This document shows, piece by piece, positions 17,114-25,088 of a DNA stretch of 64,000 bases; within the stretch, counting starts at the first letter, position 1, and the number at the start of each line of letters is the position of its first letter. The notes beneath the pieces were generated by a model. It saw nothing but the letters and a program-made list of their open reading frames with translations, did no database searches and was not told the DNA's origin. The translations under genes and the position numbers were made by a program. Location of the stretch: assembly GCF_938015485.1 (NCBI RefSeq), contig NZ_CALLVU010000036.1, positions 1 to 64,000 of the forward strand, given 5' to 3'. The DNA is from an uncultured Lachnoanaerobaculum sp. Lineage in GTDB: Bacteria; Bacillota; Clostridia; Lachnospirales; Lachnospiraceae.

Positions 17114-18787
17114 CTATGATATCTTAACAAGCTTTTTCAAATATGGGATATTTGCAAGCGGTGCTATCATGATAACCGTAGTAACAAAAATTATAACCAC
17201 AAAAAGCAGGCACTCCGGAACCGAATTATCAATTTTAAATGTAATCCCACGGAATGATATCGTATCTCCTATCAGCCACATAACTAACGCATGAGAAAAA
17301 TAGATTCCCATAGCAAGTTCAGATACTTTAATAATTATCTTCTTTATAAAAGTATTATCACCTTTCCAGCTTAACTTGCATCCTAAAAGCATTATACCAA
17401 AAGCATACATTACATTACCAATCTCCAACTCACTAAAAAATGTGTGTGTAGATGTTCCCAAACGCATGGAAATTCCTTCAGTCAAAAGTATTGTCAATAC
17501 TAAACCTATAACAGAGCTTACTCCACCTAAAATTATCGAAACCTTTTCCTTATTTTCATAAATCATTCTGCCAATAAACAGCAATGAAATATACCCAAGG
17601 TTCATATAAATAAAGAATGAGTTTTGTAAAAGCTGAACATTTAGTGAAAAATAGTTAATAATACTATCAATAGTACTTGGAACTAATAATCCGAGTATAA
17701 TAAAATAAATTCTCATTTTATCTGAGAGTGATTCATATAGTATGTTCAATATAGGTGAAAAAAGGTAAATCCAAATCAGCAAATATCCATACCATAAGTG
17801 TCCTGATACTCTTTTATTTAAAAAAATCATTACAGTATCATAAACCACATCACCATCATTCCAAAGTATTTTTTTTGTCAATATAAATGCAAAACTCCAA
17901 ACAAAAAGGGCAATACCTGCTATAACAGCTTTTTTCAACGCTTTTTCTAAGCTTATCTTTTTCCCTAATAAAAGTGCACCTGATATCATTAAAAAAGCTG
18001 GTACTGCAAATCTTGTAACGGCATTTAATATCAGTCCCTCTTTCCAAATAAGACTGCCAAGTTCATGATTATTAAACACCCCACTGGACGCATGAATGAC
18101 AGCTATCATAAAAGCCGAAACTATCTTCAAAAGATCCAATCCGATAAGTCTATCCTTATTCTCTCTTTTTTGTTCAGGGAAGAACCTTTTAGAGATTAAG
18201 GATATTGCAACTAAAAATACCCAAATGATAACAGCTAAAGGTACAAGATTTTTTCTTGTCAAAAATGTAGTGCTACCGGCATTTAACTTTACTTCAAAGT
18301 TCATCCAGTTTTCAGACTCACTATCTGTATATCCGTCAAATCCTTGGTCTCCCTGTACAGATATAATTCTTGCCTTACCCTGCCATTTGTTCTGTTTCAG
18401 TACAAGTACTACATCTTCACCGTTTTGAAATTCAGCCTGTATGCTGTCTTTCATCCCGTCTATCCTGTCATAGCTTCTCCAAAGTAAACCATCGTCTTTT
18501 TCAATCCAACCTTTTGAAAAAATATCACCGGGTTTTTTACTTTCTCCATTGACAATGACTTCTTTCAAAAAAATCTCATTGCCTTCCGCTTTTTCATTTT
18601 GATCGTTGCTTGCTACTATCTGAATAGTGCTGCTTCCTTGCCCTTTTATAAGGAAAGCTATAGCAGATACTGCCAAAAACACTAAAATTATCGGCAACGC
18701 CTTCTTTACTGTCTTAGAAACAGATTGTGGAATTGCCAATATGACAATTCCAACAATCAATAATACTGTTAAAAAAAGATTATCCAT
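17114..18787 (-). CDS. Acyltransferase family 3 protein with an N-terminal extracytoplasmic domain
   Basis: A 557-residue membrane protein. Two N-terminal hydrophobic segments (about 5-20 and 29-47) are followed by a soluble, probably external region of about 125 residues rich in charged and aromatic positions. From about 182 the rest is polytopic. GLDLLKIVSAFMIAVIHASS (from about 217) carries the acyltransferase-3 histidine motif. AT3 proteins O-acetylate or otherwise acylate surface glycans. The added N-terminal domain is unusual for a plain AT3 enzyme and may bind the glycan. It sits in the operon between exporter and heptose genes. Confidence 0.75.
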   Translation of the reverse strand: MDNLFLTVLLIVGIVILAIPQSVSKTVKKALPIILVFLAVSAIAFLIKGQGSSTIQIVASNDQNEKAEGNEIFLKEVIVNGESKKPGDIFSKGWIEKDDGLLWRSYDRIDGMKDSIQAEFQNGEDVVLVLKQNKWQGKARIISVQGDQGFDGYTDSESENWMNFEVKLNAGSTTFLTRKNLVPLAVIIWVFLVAISLISKRFFPEQKRENKDRLIGLDLLKIVSAFMIAVIHASSGVFNNHELGSLIWKEGLILNAVTRFAVPAFLMISGALLLGKKISLEKALKKAVIAGIALFVWSFAFILTKKILWNDGDVVYDTVMIFLNKRVSGHLWYGYLLIWIYLFSPILNILYESLSDKMRIYFIILGLLVPSTIDSIINYFSLNVQLLQNSFFIYMNLGYISLLFIGRMIYENKEKVSIILGGVSSVIGLVLTILLTEGISMRLGTSTHTFFSELEIGNVMYAFGIMLLGCKLSWKGDNTFIKKIIIKVSELAMGIYFSHALVMWLIGDTISFRGITFKIDNSVPECLLFVVIIFVTTVIMIAPLANIPYLKKLVKIS

Positions 18788-18797
18788 CTTCGCTTTC

Positions 18798-19397
18798 CTA
18801 TGCTTTTAAATGATCTTTTCCTGCCAATGTCTTATAAAAAATACTCATAATAAGATGATCGTATATCATATGTATATCTTCTGTTACCTGCATACTCATA
18901 ACATCTGCACATAGTGAAACATCAGACATCTGCTTCAGCTTACCGCCGTCATAACCTGTAATTCCTATTATCTTGTTACCGCAAGACTTCGCATATTCTA
19001 CCGCATTCAACACATTTTTAGAGTTACCGCTTCCTGATATCGCCATAACTATATCACCTTCTTTGATGACTCCTTCAAGCTGGAAACGGAACACTTCCTC
19101 AAAACCTATATCATTTGAAATAGCCATCATTGTAGCTACATTGTCATTAAGGCAAAGAAGCTTGAACTTCGGTTCTCCCTTCTTATAAAGATACTCACTT
19201 ACACCTTTATTGAAGTCATTTTGATAATGTGATGCGGTTGCGGAACTTCCACCGTTACCGAATACAAAGATGGTTCCTCCTGCCTTTCTGGTATCATCCA
19301 TCAAATTCATAGCCTTGTTAATATCTTCTACATTCAACTTCTTCAATGTCTCTATCTCAAGAGCAATATAATCTTTAATACTGTTTGTATAATCCAT
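18798..19397 (-). CDS. gmhA: Sedoheptulose-7-phosphate isomerase (GmhA, SIS domain)
   Basis: I take the ATG at 19395-19397 (MDYTNSIKDY), five bases after AGAGG; a GTG two codons upstream is the alternative. The 199-residue product has the SIS signature IFVFGNGGSSATASHYQNDF, the second phosphate-binding loop AISGSGNSKNVLNAV, and the GmhA-type C-terminus EDIHMIYDHLIMSIFY. GmhA converts sedoheptulose-7-phosphate to D-glycero-D-manno-heptose-7-phosphate, the first committed step of nucleotide-heptose synthesis. It is followed upstream by an SDR and a second HddA kinase, giving a clear heptose block. Confidence 0.9.
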   Translation of the reverse strand: MDYTNSIKDYIALEIETLKKLNVEDINKAMNLMDDTRKAGGTIFVFGNGGSSATASHYQNDFNKGVSEYLYKKGEPKFKLLCLNDNVATMMAISNDIGFEEVFRFQLEGVIKEGDIVMAISGSGNSKNVLNAVEYAKSCGNKIIGITGYDGGKLKQMSDVSLCADVMSMQVTEDIHMIYDHLIMSIFYKTLAGKDHLKA

Positions 19398-19405
19398 TTT
19401 CACCT

Positions 19406-20350
19406 CTAATTCATTTTCAATACATTTTCTACAGTAAGTGCTACCGACTCGTCAGACTCATGCTTTGCCTTCCAACCTGCTGCATGAATCCTTGAAAGGT
19501 CATACTGGAACTTAGGTACATCACCTTTCCATCCACCCTTTCCACCTGTATATTCATAAGGTATTCCGGTCAATCCCATCTTATCAACAACAATATCCGC
19601 AATTGTCTTTACACTGCTTTGTGTACTTACTCCCAAATTATAAAGTGTGATTCCTGTATCCTTCACATCCTTAAACTGCATTATAGCCTCTACCAGGTCA
19701 AGTACATAAATATAAGGCTTACACTGTGTTCCGTCACCAAGTATTCTTAAGTGACTTGGGTCAGCCTTAAGTCTCTTCACAAAGTCAAATATAACACCAT
19801 GTGTAAGTCTGGGACCTATAACATTCGGAAATCTGAATATAAGAGCCTTAATATCATTCATATAGCTGTAAGCTGATATAAGTGCTTCCGAGCCAAGCTT
19901 TGCCGCACCGTAATATGATATCGGACGAAGATTCGGCTCATCCTCAGATACATTTTTCCCTTCCTTTTCACCATACACAGCTGAAGTAGACGCAAAGAAG
20001 AACTTCTTAACATCGTACTTTCTCATGGCCTGAAGCAATTCAAATGTTGTTGAGTATGTATTTTCATACTCTATTGAAGGGTCATTTGCACTTGCCTGAA
20101 TATCGGAGTTCGCCGCCAAATGGAATACGTACTCAAACTTTTCCTTTTCAAATACTTCCTCCAATTTTTCTCTATCACAAATATTCTGCTCATAGAATTT
20201 AAAATGCGGATTATCAATCAAATGTTCAATATTCTTCTTTGTACCTATAAAAAAGTTATCTATACATACTACATCATTACCCTCTGCAAGCAAACTGTCT
20301 ATCAAATGGCTGCCGATAAATCCTGCGCCACCTGCAACTAATACCTTCAT
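19406..20350 (-). CDS. NAD-dependent nucleotide-sugar epimerase (UDP-glucose 4-epimerase-like)
   Basis: The ATG at 20348-20350 (MKVLVAGGAGFIGSHL) is chosen because AGGAGAAAG sits directly upstream; a longer frame would overlap the kinase gene. The 314-residue SDR has GGAGFIG, the catalytic STSAVYGE region, and Y147/K151 (YYGAAK). It resembles GalE-like and GDP-sugar epimerases. Lying between gmhA and hddA copy 2, it may act on a GDP-heptose product, but a more ordinary hexose substrate is equally possible. Confidence 0.8.
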   Translation of the reverse strand: MKVLVAGGAGFIGSHLIDSLLAEGNDVVCIDNFFIGTKKNIEHLIDNPHFKFYEQNICDREKLEEVFEKEKFEYVFHLAANSDIQASANDPSIEYENTYSTTFELLQAMRKYDVKKFFFASTSAVYGEKEGKNVSEDEPNLRPISYYGAAKLGSEALISAYSYMNDIKALIFRFPNVIGPRLTHGVIFDFVKRLKADPSHLRILGDGTQCKPYIYVLDLVEAIMQFKDVKDTGITLYNLGVSTQSSVKTIADIVVDKMGLTGIPYEYTGGKGGWKGDVPKFQYDLSRIHAAGWKAKHESDESVALTVENVLKMN

Positions 20351-20360
20351 ACTTTCTCCT

Positions 20361-21347
20361 TTAATTCCAATATTTATCTCCAATATATATTACACTTGTA
20401 CCGTCTCTCTCAAATGAAAAATCAAGTTCTTTTAGTCCTATAGCTTTTTTCAGCTGTTCTTGTTTTTCTTCCTCACAATAGAACAGGAGGAATCCACCGC
20501 CACCGGCTCCCAAAAGTTTTCCGCCTAAAGCACCGTTTTTCATAGCAATCTCATAAGCCTCATCTATTGCCTGATTTGCAATACCTGATGCAAGTTCTTT
20601 CTTTAACTGCCATCCTTCATCAAGTATCTTTCCAAAGGAAGAAATATCATTATTTTCCAGTGCGATCTTCATATCCTTTGCAAGTTCACACATCTTAAGA
20701 AGATTTCTTGCTTTATCCTCTGAAGTTATGTTCCTTGTCTGCTCAGCCAATATAGTATTTGCTGAACGAGTTGTTCCTGTATAGAACATAAGTAAGTTTT
20801 TCTGGAGCTCTTTGTATGTCTTGCCTTCCATAAGTATCGGCTCATGTGAAACAGATCCGTCCTGATTAAACTTAATGAAATTCAGTCCACCAAGTGCGGC
20901 ACCATACTGGTCCTGCTTTCCTATAGGATTACCCAATTTTTCTATCTCAACTTCACACGCAAGCTTAGCTAATTTGTCTTTTGATACGAACTTTCCCTTA
21001 TAGCAATTTAAACTATTTAAAAGACCTACAGTAAATGTACTTGAAGAGCCAAGTCCTGTTCCTCCCGGAATATCTGCTGTTGATGAGATTTCCACACCAT
21101 GAATACCCATGTCTGTAAGCACTTGCCTAAAGATTCGATGCCTTATCTGATCTGGACTGTCTACCAACTCATTTTCAGAATATTTTAACAATGTCTGATT
21201 TTCATTAAAATACGGATGAATGGAAATATAGCAATACTTATTGATAGATGTACTAAGCACACATCCACCATATTTCTCATAGAAATTTGCCATATCGCTT
21301 CCACCCCCACAAAAGCTCACACGAAAGGGGGTCTTTGTAATAATCAT
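20361..21347 (-). CDS. hddA: D-glycero-alpha-D-manno-heptose-7-phosphate kinase (HddA-like), copy 2
   Basis: A 328-residue GHMP kinase. It opens MIITKTPFRVSFCGGGSDMA, has the phosphate loop GLGSSS (98-103), GNPIGKQDQYGAALGG, and the motif 3 region LLGAGGGGFLLFYCEEE. It is homologous to copy 1 but clearly diverged. Adjacent gmhA makes its expected substrate, so this copy is the better candidate for the heptose-1,7-bisphosphate step. A possible promoter lies just upstream. Confidence 0.85.
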   Translation of the reverse strand: MIITKTPFRVSFCGGGSDMANFYEKYGGCVLSTSINKYCYISIHPYFNENQTLLKYSENELVDSPDQIRHRIFRQVLTDMGIHGVEISSTADIPGGTGLGSSSTFTVGLLNSLNCYKGKFVSKDKLAKLACEVEIEKLGNPIGKQDQYGAALGGLNFIKFNQDGSVSHEPILMEGKTYKELQKNLLMFYTGTTRSANTILAEQTRNITSEDKARNLLKMCELAKDMKIALENNDISSFGKILDEGWQLKKELASGIANQAIDEAYEIAMKNGALGGKLLGAGGGGFLLFYCEEEKQEQLKKAIGLKELDFSFERDGTSVIYIGDKYWN

Positions 21348-21396
21348 ATTTCTCTCCTTATATCAATCTCTTTGATTTAATATATAATCGTTTGAC

Positions 21397-21425
21397 ATTA
21401 TAGCATAGTTTTATTTTATATAAAA
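21397..21425 (-). promoter_or_regulatory. Possible internal promoter before hddA copy 2
   Basis: A perfect TATAAT (read leftward; 21397-21402 on the plus strand is attata) stands 50 bp before the kinase start, in a 120-bp gap. The -35 region at the right distance is poor (TTTTAT). It would separate the heptose/export genes from the three genes to the right. Confidence 0.3.
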
Positions 21426-21467
21426 GGATTTTTACTTAAAAGCCGCTATATACAGCACTTTCCAACC

Positions 21468-22313
21468 TTATCTTCCACTTTTTCTAAGAACTTTATACAG
21501 TCCTCCTCTAAGATTCTTCGGTGAAAGTGTAATTAAAGCTGTCAATATTATAGCAACTATAAATTCTGTTATGTTTGTATATTTAAGCTTTTTTTGTAAA
21601 ATTCTAAGTTTTATATATGTTTTGAAATACTCAAAACCGCCTCTTCTGTTCTCAAAGTTTCCAAGCCTTGCATGTATCAGCACTTTGTCAATATTTGCAA
21701 TTTTGTATCCGGCTGAAAGCATTCTGCACCACAGATAGTAGTCCTCAAGTCCTTTTAATGGTTTATAGCCGCCTGCATTCGTCACATCCTTTTTTCTAAA
21801 AAGTACTGTCATATGATTTAGCGGATTTCTGTATTTACCGTATTTGTATAGGTCTTTATATGTAAGAGGCATCGTCTTTGTTCTGATTACTTCGCCTTCT
21901 ACACTGAATTCATCTATATACCCGCCAAGTACCGATATATCTTTATGCTCATTCATATACTTCAGCTGATATTCAAATCTGGTATCCGTAGCTATATCAT
22001 CTGCGTCCATTCTGGCAACATAATCATACTTACATTTTTCAAGTCCTTTTTGTAGCGCAATACCAAGCCCCATATTTTTCTCAAGCTGCACACATACAAA
22101 ATCTATATTATTTTTATTGAATTTGTTTTTTTCTGCAGATATTATATCTTCAAGCTCTTTTGTAAGTATTCCGTCTTTTACCAAAACCACCTCATCAGGC
22201 TTTACTGTCTGATTCAAAATACTGTCCAGAGCTTTCTTTAAGAAAATCGGCGTTTCCTTAAAGTATACCGATATCAAAACTGAAAACTTTTCTCCACCTT
22301 CACACTCCCTCAC
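21468..22313 (-). CDS. GT2 family glycosyltransferase
   Basis: A 281-residue GT2 enzyme with FSVLISVYFKETPIFLKKAL, the donor motif YVARMDADDIA and GGYIDEFSVEGEVIR. The GTG start at 22311-22313 is supported by GGGAGAG eight bases upstream and overlaps the MFS gene by 14 bases. The final 40 residues contain one hydrophobic segment (TEFIVAIILTALITLSP). This type adds single sugars to lipid-linked glycans. Acceptor and donor are not evident. Confidence 0.85.
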   Translation of the reverse strand: MRECEGGEKFSVLISVYFKETPIFLKKALDSILNQTVKPDEVVLVKDGILTKELEDIISAEKNKFNKNNIDFVCVQLEKNMGLGIALQKGLEKCKYDYVARMDADDIATDTRFEYQLKYMNEHKDISVLGGYIDEFSVEGEVIRTKTMPLTYKDLYKYGKYRNPLNHMTVLFRKKDVTNAGGYKPLKGLEDYYLWCRMLSAGYKIANIDKVLIHARLGNFENRRGGFEYFKTYIKLRILQKKLKYTNITEFIVAIILTALITLSPKNLRGGLYKVLRKSGR

Positions 22314-23481
22314 ATTTTTTTCTCTCCCTTATCAATCTTACCGAACACACCGCTATAAAAAACCCCGCTATCGTTATAAAAATGTTTACACTCAGCATTA
22401 CTCTCACGCCCATATGGTCAAGTATTGCTCCACCAAAGAGCGAACCCAGCACTGTTCCTGCAGATACCATTCCCGACATAAAGGCTTGTCCTGTAGTTTG
22501 GTCTTTGTGGTCTACCACCATTCCTGTGAAATACACCGATGCCGCCGCCAATATGGCAAAGCTGCAAATTTGTGACAGCTGTGTAATGTAAATCATTGCT
22601 ATATTTATAGATGAAAAGTACATAACCGCCTTTAATACATAGCCTAACGCGGCTATAATCATAAGACTTCCTACTCTTATCTTCTTCATTATATATGAAA
22701 AGGTAAATAAAACAGGTATCTCCACAACAGCCTGTATAAACATTGCCTTTCCCAGATTTGAACTGTTACCGCCAAGTGACTGTACGATTTGCAAAAGATA
22801 TGTAGCCACAATATTGTGTGAGAAAAACATAAAAAGCACCGCCAAAACCATTAACGAAAAATACGGATACTTCTCTATAAAATGTATGACATTCGTTCTC
22901 TCATCATCTCTTTTTGTTATCACTTTTTTCGTTGCAGGCATCATGATTACAATAGCCAAAAATAAAACTATCATAATCAATCCCCCTACAGGGATTATAT
23001 TTGTTCCGTGATTCAGTGCCAAATTTCCGATAACCAGAGCAAGTATTGCGTATGTTGCCGAACCGCATCCCCTTGCCAAACCGAAGTTTATACTTATCCC
23101 CTCTTTTTCATATGCAAACAATGCGCTGTTTATTAACGGCAAGTATATACTTGTTATTATATACATCAGCCCGAACAGTATCGCCACTGTCCAATGGTTC
23201 TTTATCAAAAGCATCATTATACATATGATGATGTAAGGTATACCGAGAATTATTATAAGTCTTTTCCATGTCAATACTTCTATTCTGTCACATATATTCC
23301 CTGCAATCGGCTGCAATATAACTGCAACAAGACAAAATATCGCCGTTACTATGCCTATCAAACTGTTGTTAAAGCCGTTTCCCTGTAGGTAGAATGATAT
23401 AAAACCCGCACCTACACAATAAAGCATCCAATACAATCCCTGTAAAACTATATACTTGAGATTTATTTCTCTGTCTCTCAT
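22300..23481 (-). CDS. Major facilitator superfamily transporter
   Basis: A 393-residue protein with about twelve hydrophobic helices. The loop after the second helix reads GNICDRIEVLTWKR, an MFS motif A variant, and a second half-repeat follows near GMVVDHKDQTTGQAFMSGM. It is nearest in character to the MFS_1-like/nucleoside-sugar permease group. Its stop and start overlap its neighbours by a few bases, tying it to the polysaccharide operon, perhaps for uptake of a sugar precursor. The substrate cannot be deduced. Confidence 0.8.
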   Translation of the reverse strand: MRDREINLKYIVLQGLYWMLYCVGAGFISFYLQGNGFNNSLIGIVTAIFCLVAVILQPIAGNICDRIEVLTWKRLIIILGIPYIIICIMMLLIKNHWTVAILFGLMYIITSIYLPLINSALFAYEKEGISINFGLARGCGSATYAILALVIGNLALNHGTNIIPVGGLIMIVLFLAIVIMMPATKKVITKRDDERTNVIHFIEKYPYFSLMVLAVLFMFFSHNIVATYLLQIVQSLGGNSSNLGKAMFIQAVVEIPVLFTFSYIMKKIRVGSLMIIAALGYVLKAVMYFSSINIAMIYITQLSQICSFAILAAASVYFTGMVVDHKDQTTGQAFMSGMVSAGTVLGSLFGGAILDHMGVRVMLSVNIFITIAGFFIAVCSVRLIRERKKCEGV

Positions 23482-24134
23482 TTGTTTTCCTTACTTATCC
23501 ACTCTATTACCGCCTCCAAGTCAGGCTCTATTGCATCAACCTTTTCTCTTATCTCATCTGTAGGCTCTATAGTGTCAGGTACCATTATCACTCTTGCCCC
23601 TGCCGATAATCCTCCTTTTATTCCGTTTATCGAATCCTCCAATACAAGACATTCTTTTATATCTACACCCAGCTTTCCTGCCGCCTTTAAAAATATATCA
23701 GGCGCCGGCTTGCCGTTTTCTATTTCATCTCCACAGGTAAAGTCGTCAAAGTACTTATATACATCCGCCATTTTCAGATATCTTAGCGCTACCTCTCTCT
23801 TTGTGGAGCTTGCAAGACAGGTCTTTATATTGTTTTCTTTAAGGAAAATAAGTAACTTATCAAGACCCTTTTTCTTGGTTATTCCATGCTCCTTTATATG
23901 ATTTGTAATATATTCTTCTCTTGTCTCTCTGCCCTTGTCGATATCAAAGCCTTCTCCGGCATCTTCTTTTAATATCTTATGTACCAAAGCTTTATTGGCA
24001 CCCTTTATCTGTAATATTGCCTTATCACTTATCCTAAAGCCTTGCAGCTTAGCTGCATTTTGCCATGCATTTCCGTACAACCTCTCGGTATCAAACATCA
24101 GACCGTCCATATCAAACAGCACCGCTCTTATCAT
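23478..24134 (-). CDS. HAD-IA phosphatase (beta-phosphoglucomutase/phosphatase-like)
   Basis: A 218-residue HAD superfamily hydrolase. Motif I is DMDGLMFDTERL, motif II the serine in CLASSTKRE, motif III K with GKPAPDIFLKAAG, and motif IV ends LVLEDSINGI. The helical cap places it in subclass IA with beta-PGM-like sugar phosphatases. The heptose pathway needs a phosphatase at C7 (usually GmhB, a different HAD subclass); this protein could fill that step, but that is speculation. It is the first gene of the leftward cluster, with GGTGG upstream and a 4-bp ATGA overlap downstream. Confidence 0.85.
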   Translation of the reverse strand: MIRAVLFDMDGLMFDTERLYGNAWQNAAKLQGFRISDKAILQIKGANKALVHKILKEDAGEGFDIDKGRETREEYITNHIKEHGITKKKGLDKLLIFLKENNIKTCLASSTKREVALRYLKMADVYKYFDDFTCGDEIENGKPAPDIFLKAAGKLGVDIKECLVLEDSINGIKGGLSAGARVIMVPDTIEPTDEIREKVDAIEPDLEAVIEWISKENK

Positions 24135-24189
24135 AAAGCCACCACCTTTCTACTTTTAATAACATAGCATTTTTTTATAATAAAATCCA

Positions 24190-24221
24190 TATGAAAAAGA
24201 GGAAGGCGATTTTCCTTCCTC
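24190..24221 (-). terminator. Intrinsic terminator of the UPF0175/DUF3368 operon
   Basis: GAGGAAGG (24199-24206) pairs with CCTTCCTC (24214-24221); read leftward the stem is followed by UUUUUC. It lies 10 bp past the toxin stop and separates the toxin-antitoxin pair from the polysaccharide cluster. Confidence 0.85.
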
Positions 24222-24231
24222 TCAAACATTA

Positions 24232-24735
24232 TTACTGCAGACGGCTGTCAATCCTACTAAGCAACATATTATAATATCTGTATCCTATATGTCTACCTGA
24301 TTTCTTCAGTTGTTCTATACATTCTTTGACATCTTCGGATGTCAGTAAATTTTCATCGTATGCGACCATAATTATACCTATAGTTCCCATTACCTTATGT
24401 CCCAAATCTTTTGATACATTCCTCCCCTTAGCTTCATCCATCAATAATACATCTGCACTTAACTCATCTGCTAAAACTATAGCTTCACTCTCACCTATAT
24501 CAAGACCTGTGGCTCTCCTAAGAATATCTACCGCTTCTAAGCTATCTACCTCTTTAACTTCTATCTGACTATTATTTCTGATTATATCAGCTTCTTCAAT
24601 AAAACGTTTATCTACCACCAACTCATCAAATACCGCTTGCGGAATAAGTATCTTACCAAATAATTTCTCCAATAAATATACCTTATCTATTTTTAATAGC
24701 GAAATCAAAGGCGTTGTGTCGGAAACCACAATCAT
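24232..24735 (-). CDS. DUF3368 PIN-like toxin
   Basis: A 167-residue protein starting MIVVSDTTPLISLLKIDKVY, the acidic N-terminal motif of the DUF3368 branch of PIN domains. Further acidic residues come in DIGESEAIVLADE and LLMDEAKGR, together forming the expected metal site of a ribonuclease. It overlaps the UPF0175 gene by four bases (ATGA). UPF0175/DUF3368 pairs are predicted type II toxin-antitoxin systems; I place the toxin activity here by family knowledge. Confidence 0.8.
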   Translation of the reverse strand: MIVVSDTTPLISLLKIDKVYLLEKLFGKILIPQAVFDELVVDKRFIEEADIIRNNSQIEVKEVDSLEAVDILRRATGLDIGESEAIVLADELSADVLLMDEAKGRNVSKDLGHKVMGTIGIIMVAYDENLLTSEDVKECIEQLKKSGRHIGYRYYNMLLSRIDSRLQ

Positions 24736-25022
24736 GACTGCGACCTCATACCCTTTAGCTTCTTAAATGTATCTATATCATCTTCCAAATCGTCTTGTAT
24801 CAAATCATAATACGAATACCCGAGTTTATCATAAATTGTAATCAAGTCAGACTTGCTTACTCCTAAAATTTCTGCCGCTCTTCCATGTGATATCGTTTGA
24901 TTATATATATACGGATATAAAAGCAAAGCATTTCTCCGAAGTTCAGACTCCGGATCCGCTGCGACGAGATACCTTGACATACCTATTGGTACGTTGATAG
25001 TGATTGTTTCTGTAGCTACCAT
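24732..25022 (-). CDS. UPF0175 family antitoxin
   Basis: The ATG at 25020-25022 (MVATETITINVPIGM) has a strong GGAGGAG site; an earlier in-frame start lacks one. The 96-residue product contains the UPF0175 helix-turn-helix stretch HGRAAEILGVSKSDLITIY and ends in an acidic tail, DDLEDDIDTFKKLKG. It is translated first and overlaps the PIN-like toxin gene, the usual antitoxin-toxin order. It likely binds its own promoter in the short gap to the right. Confidence 0.8.
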   Translation of the reverse strand: MVATETITINVPIGMSRYLVAADPESELRRNALLLYPYIYNQTISHGRAAEILGVSKSDLITIYDKLGYSYYDLIQDDLEDDIDTFKKLKGMRSQS

Positions 25023-25088
25023 ATTACTCCTCCATATGTTCTTTATTAAATACAATTATATATTTTATATATATGCTATGCAACATCT

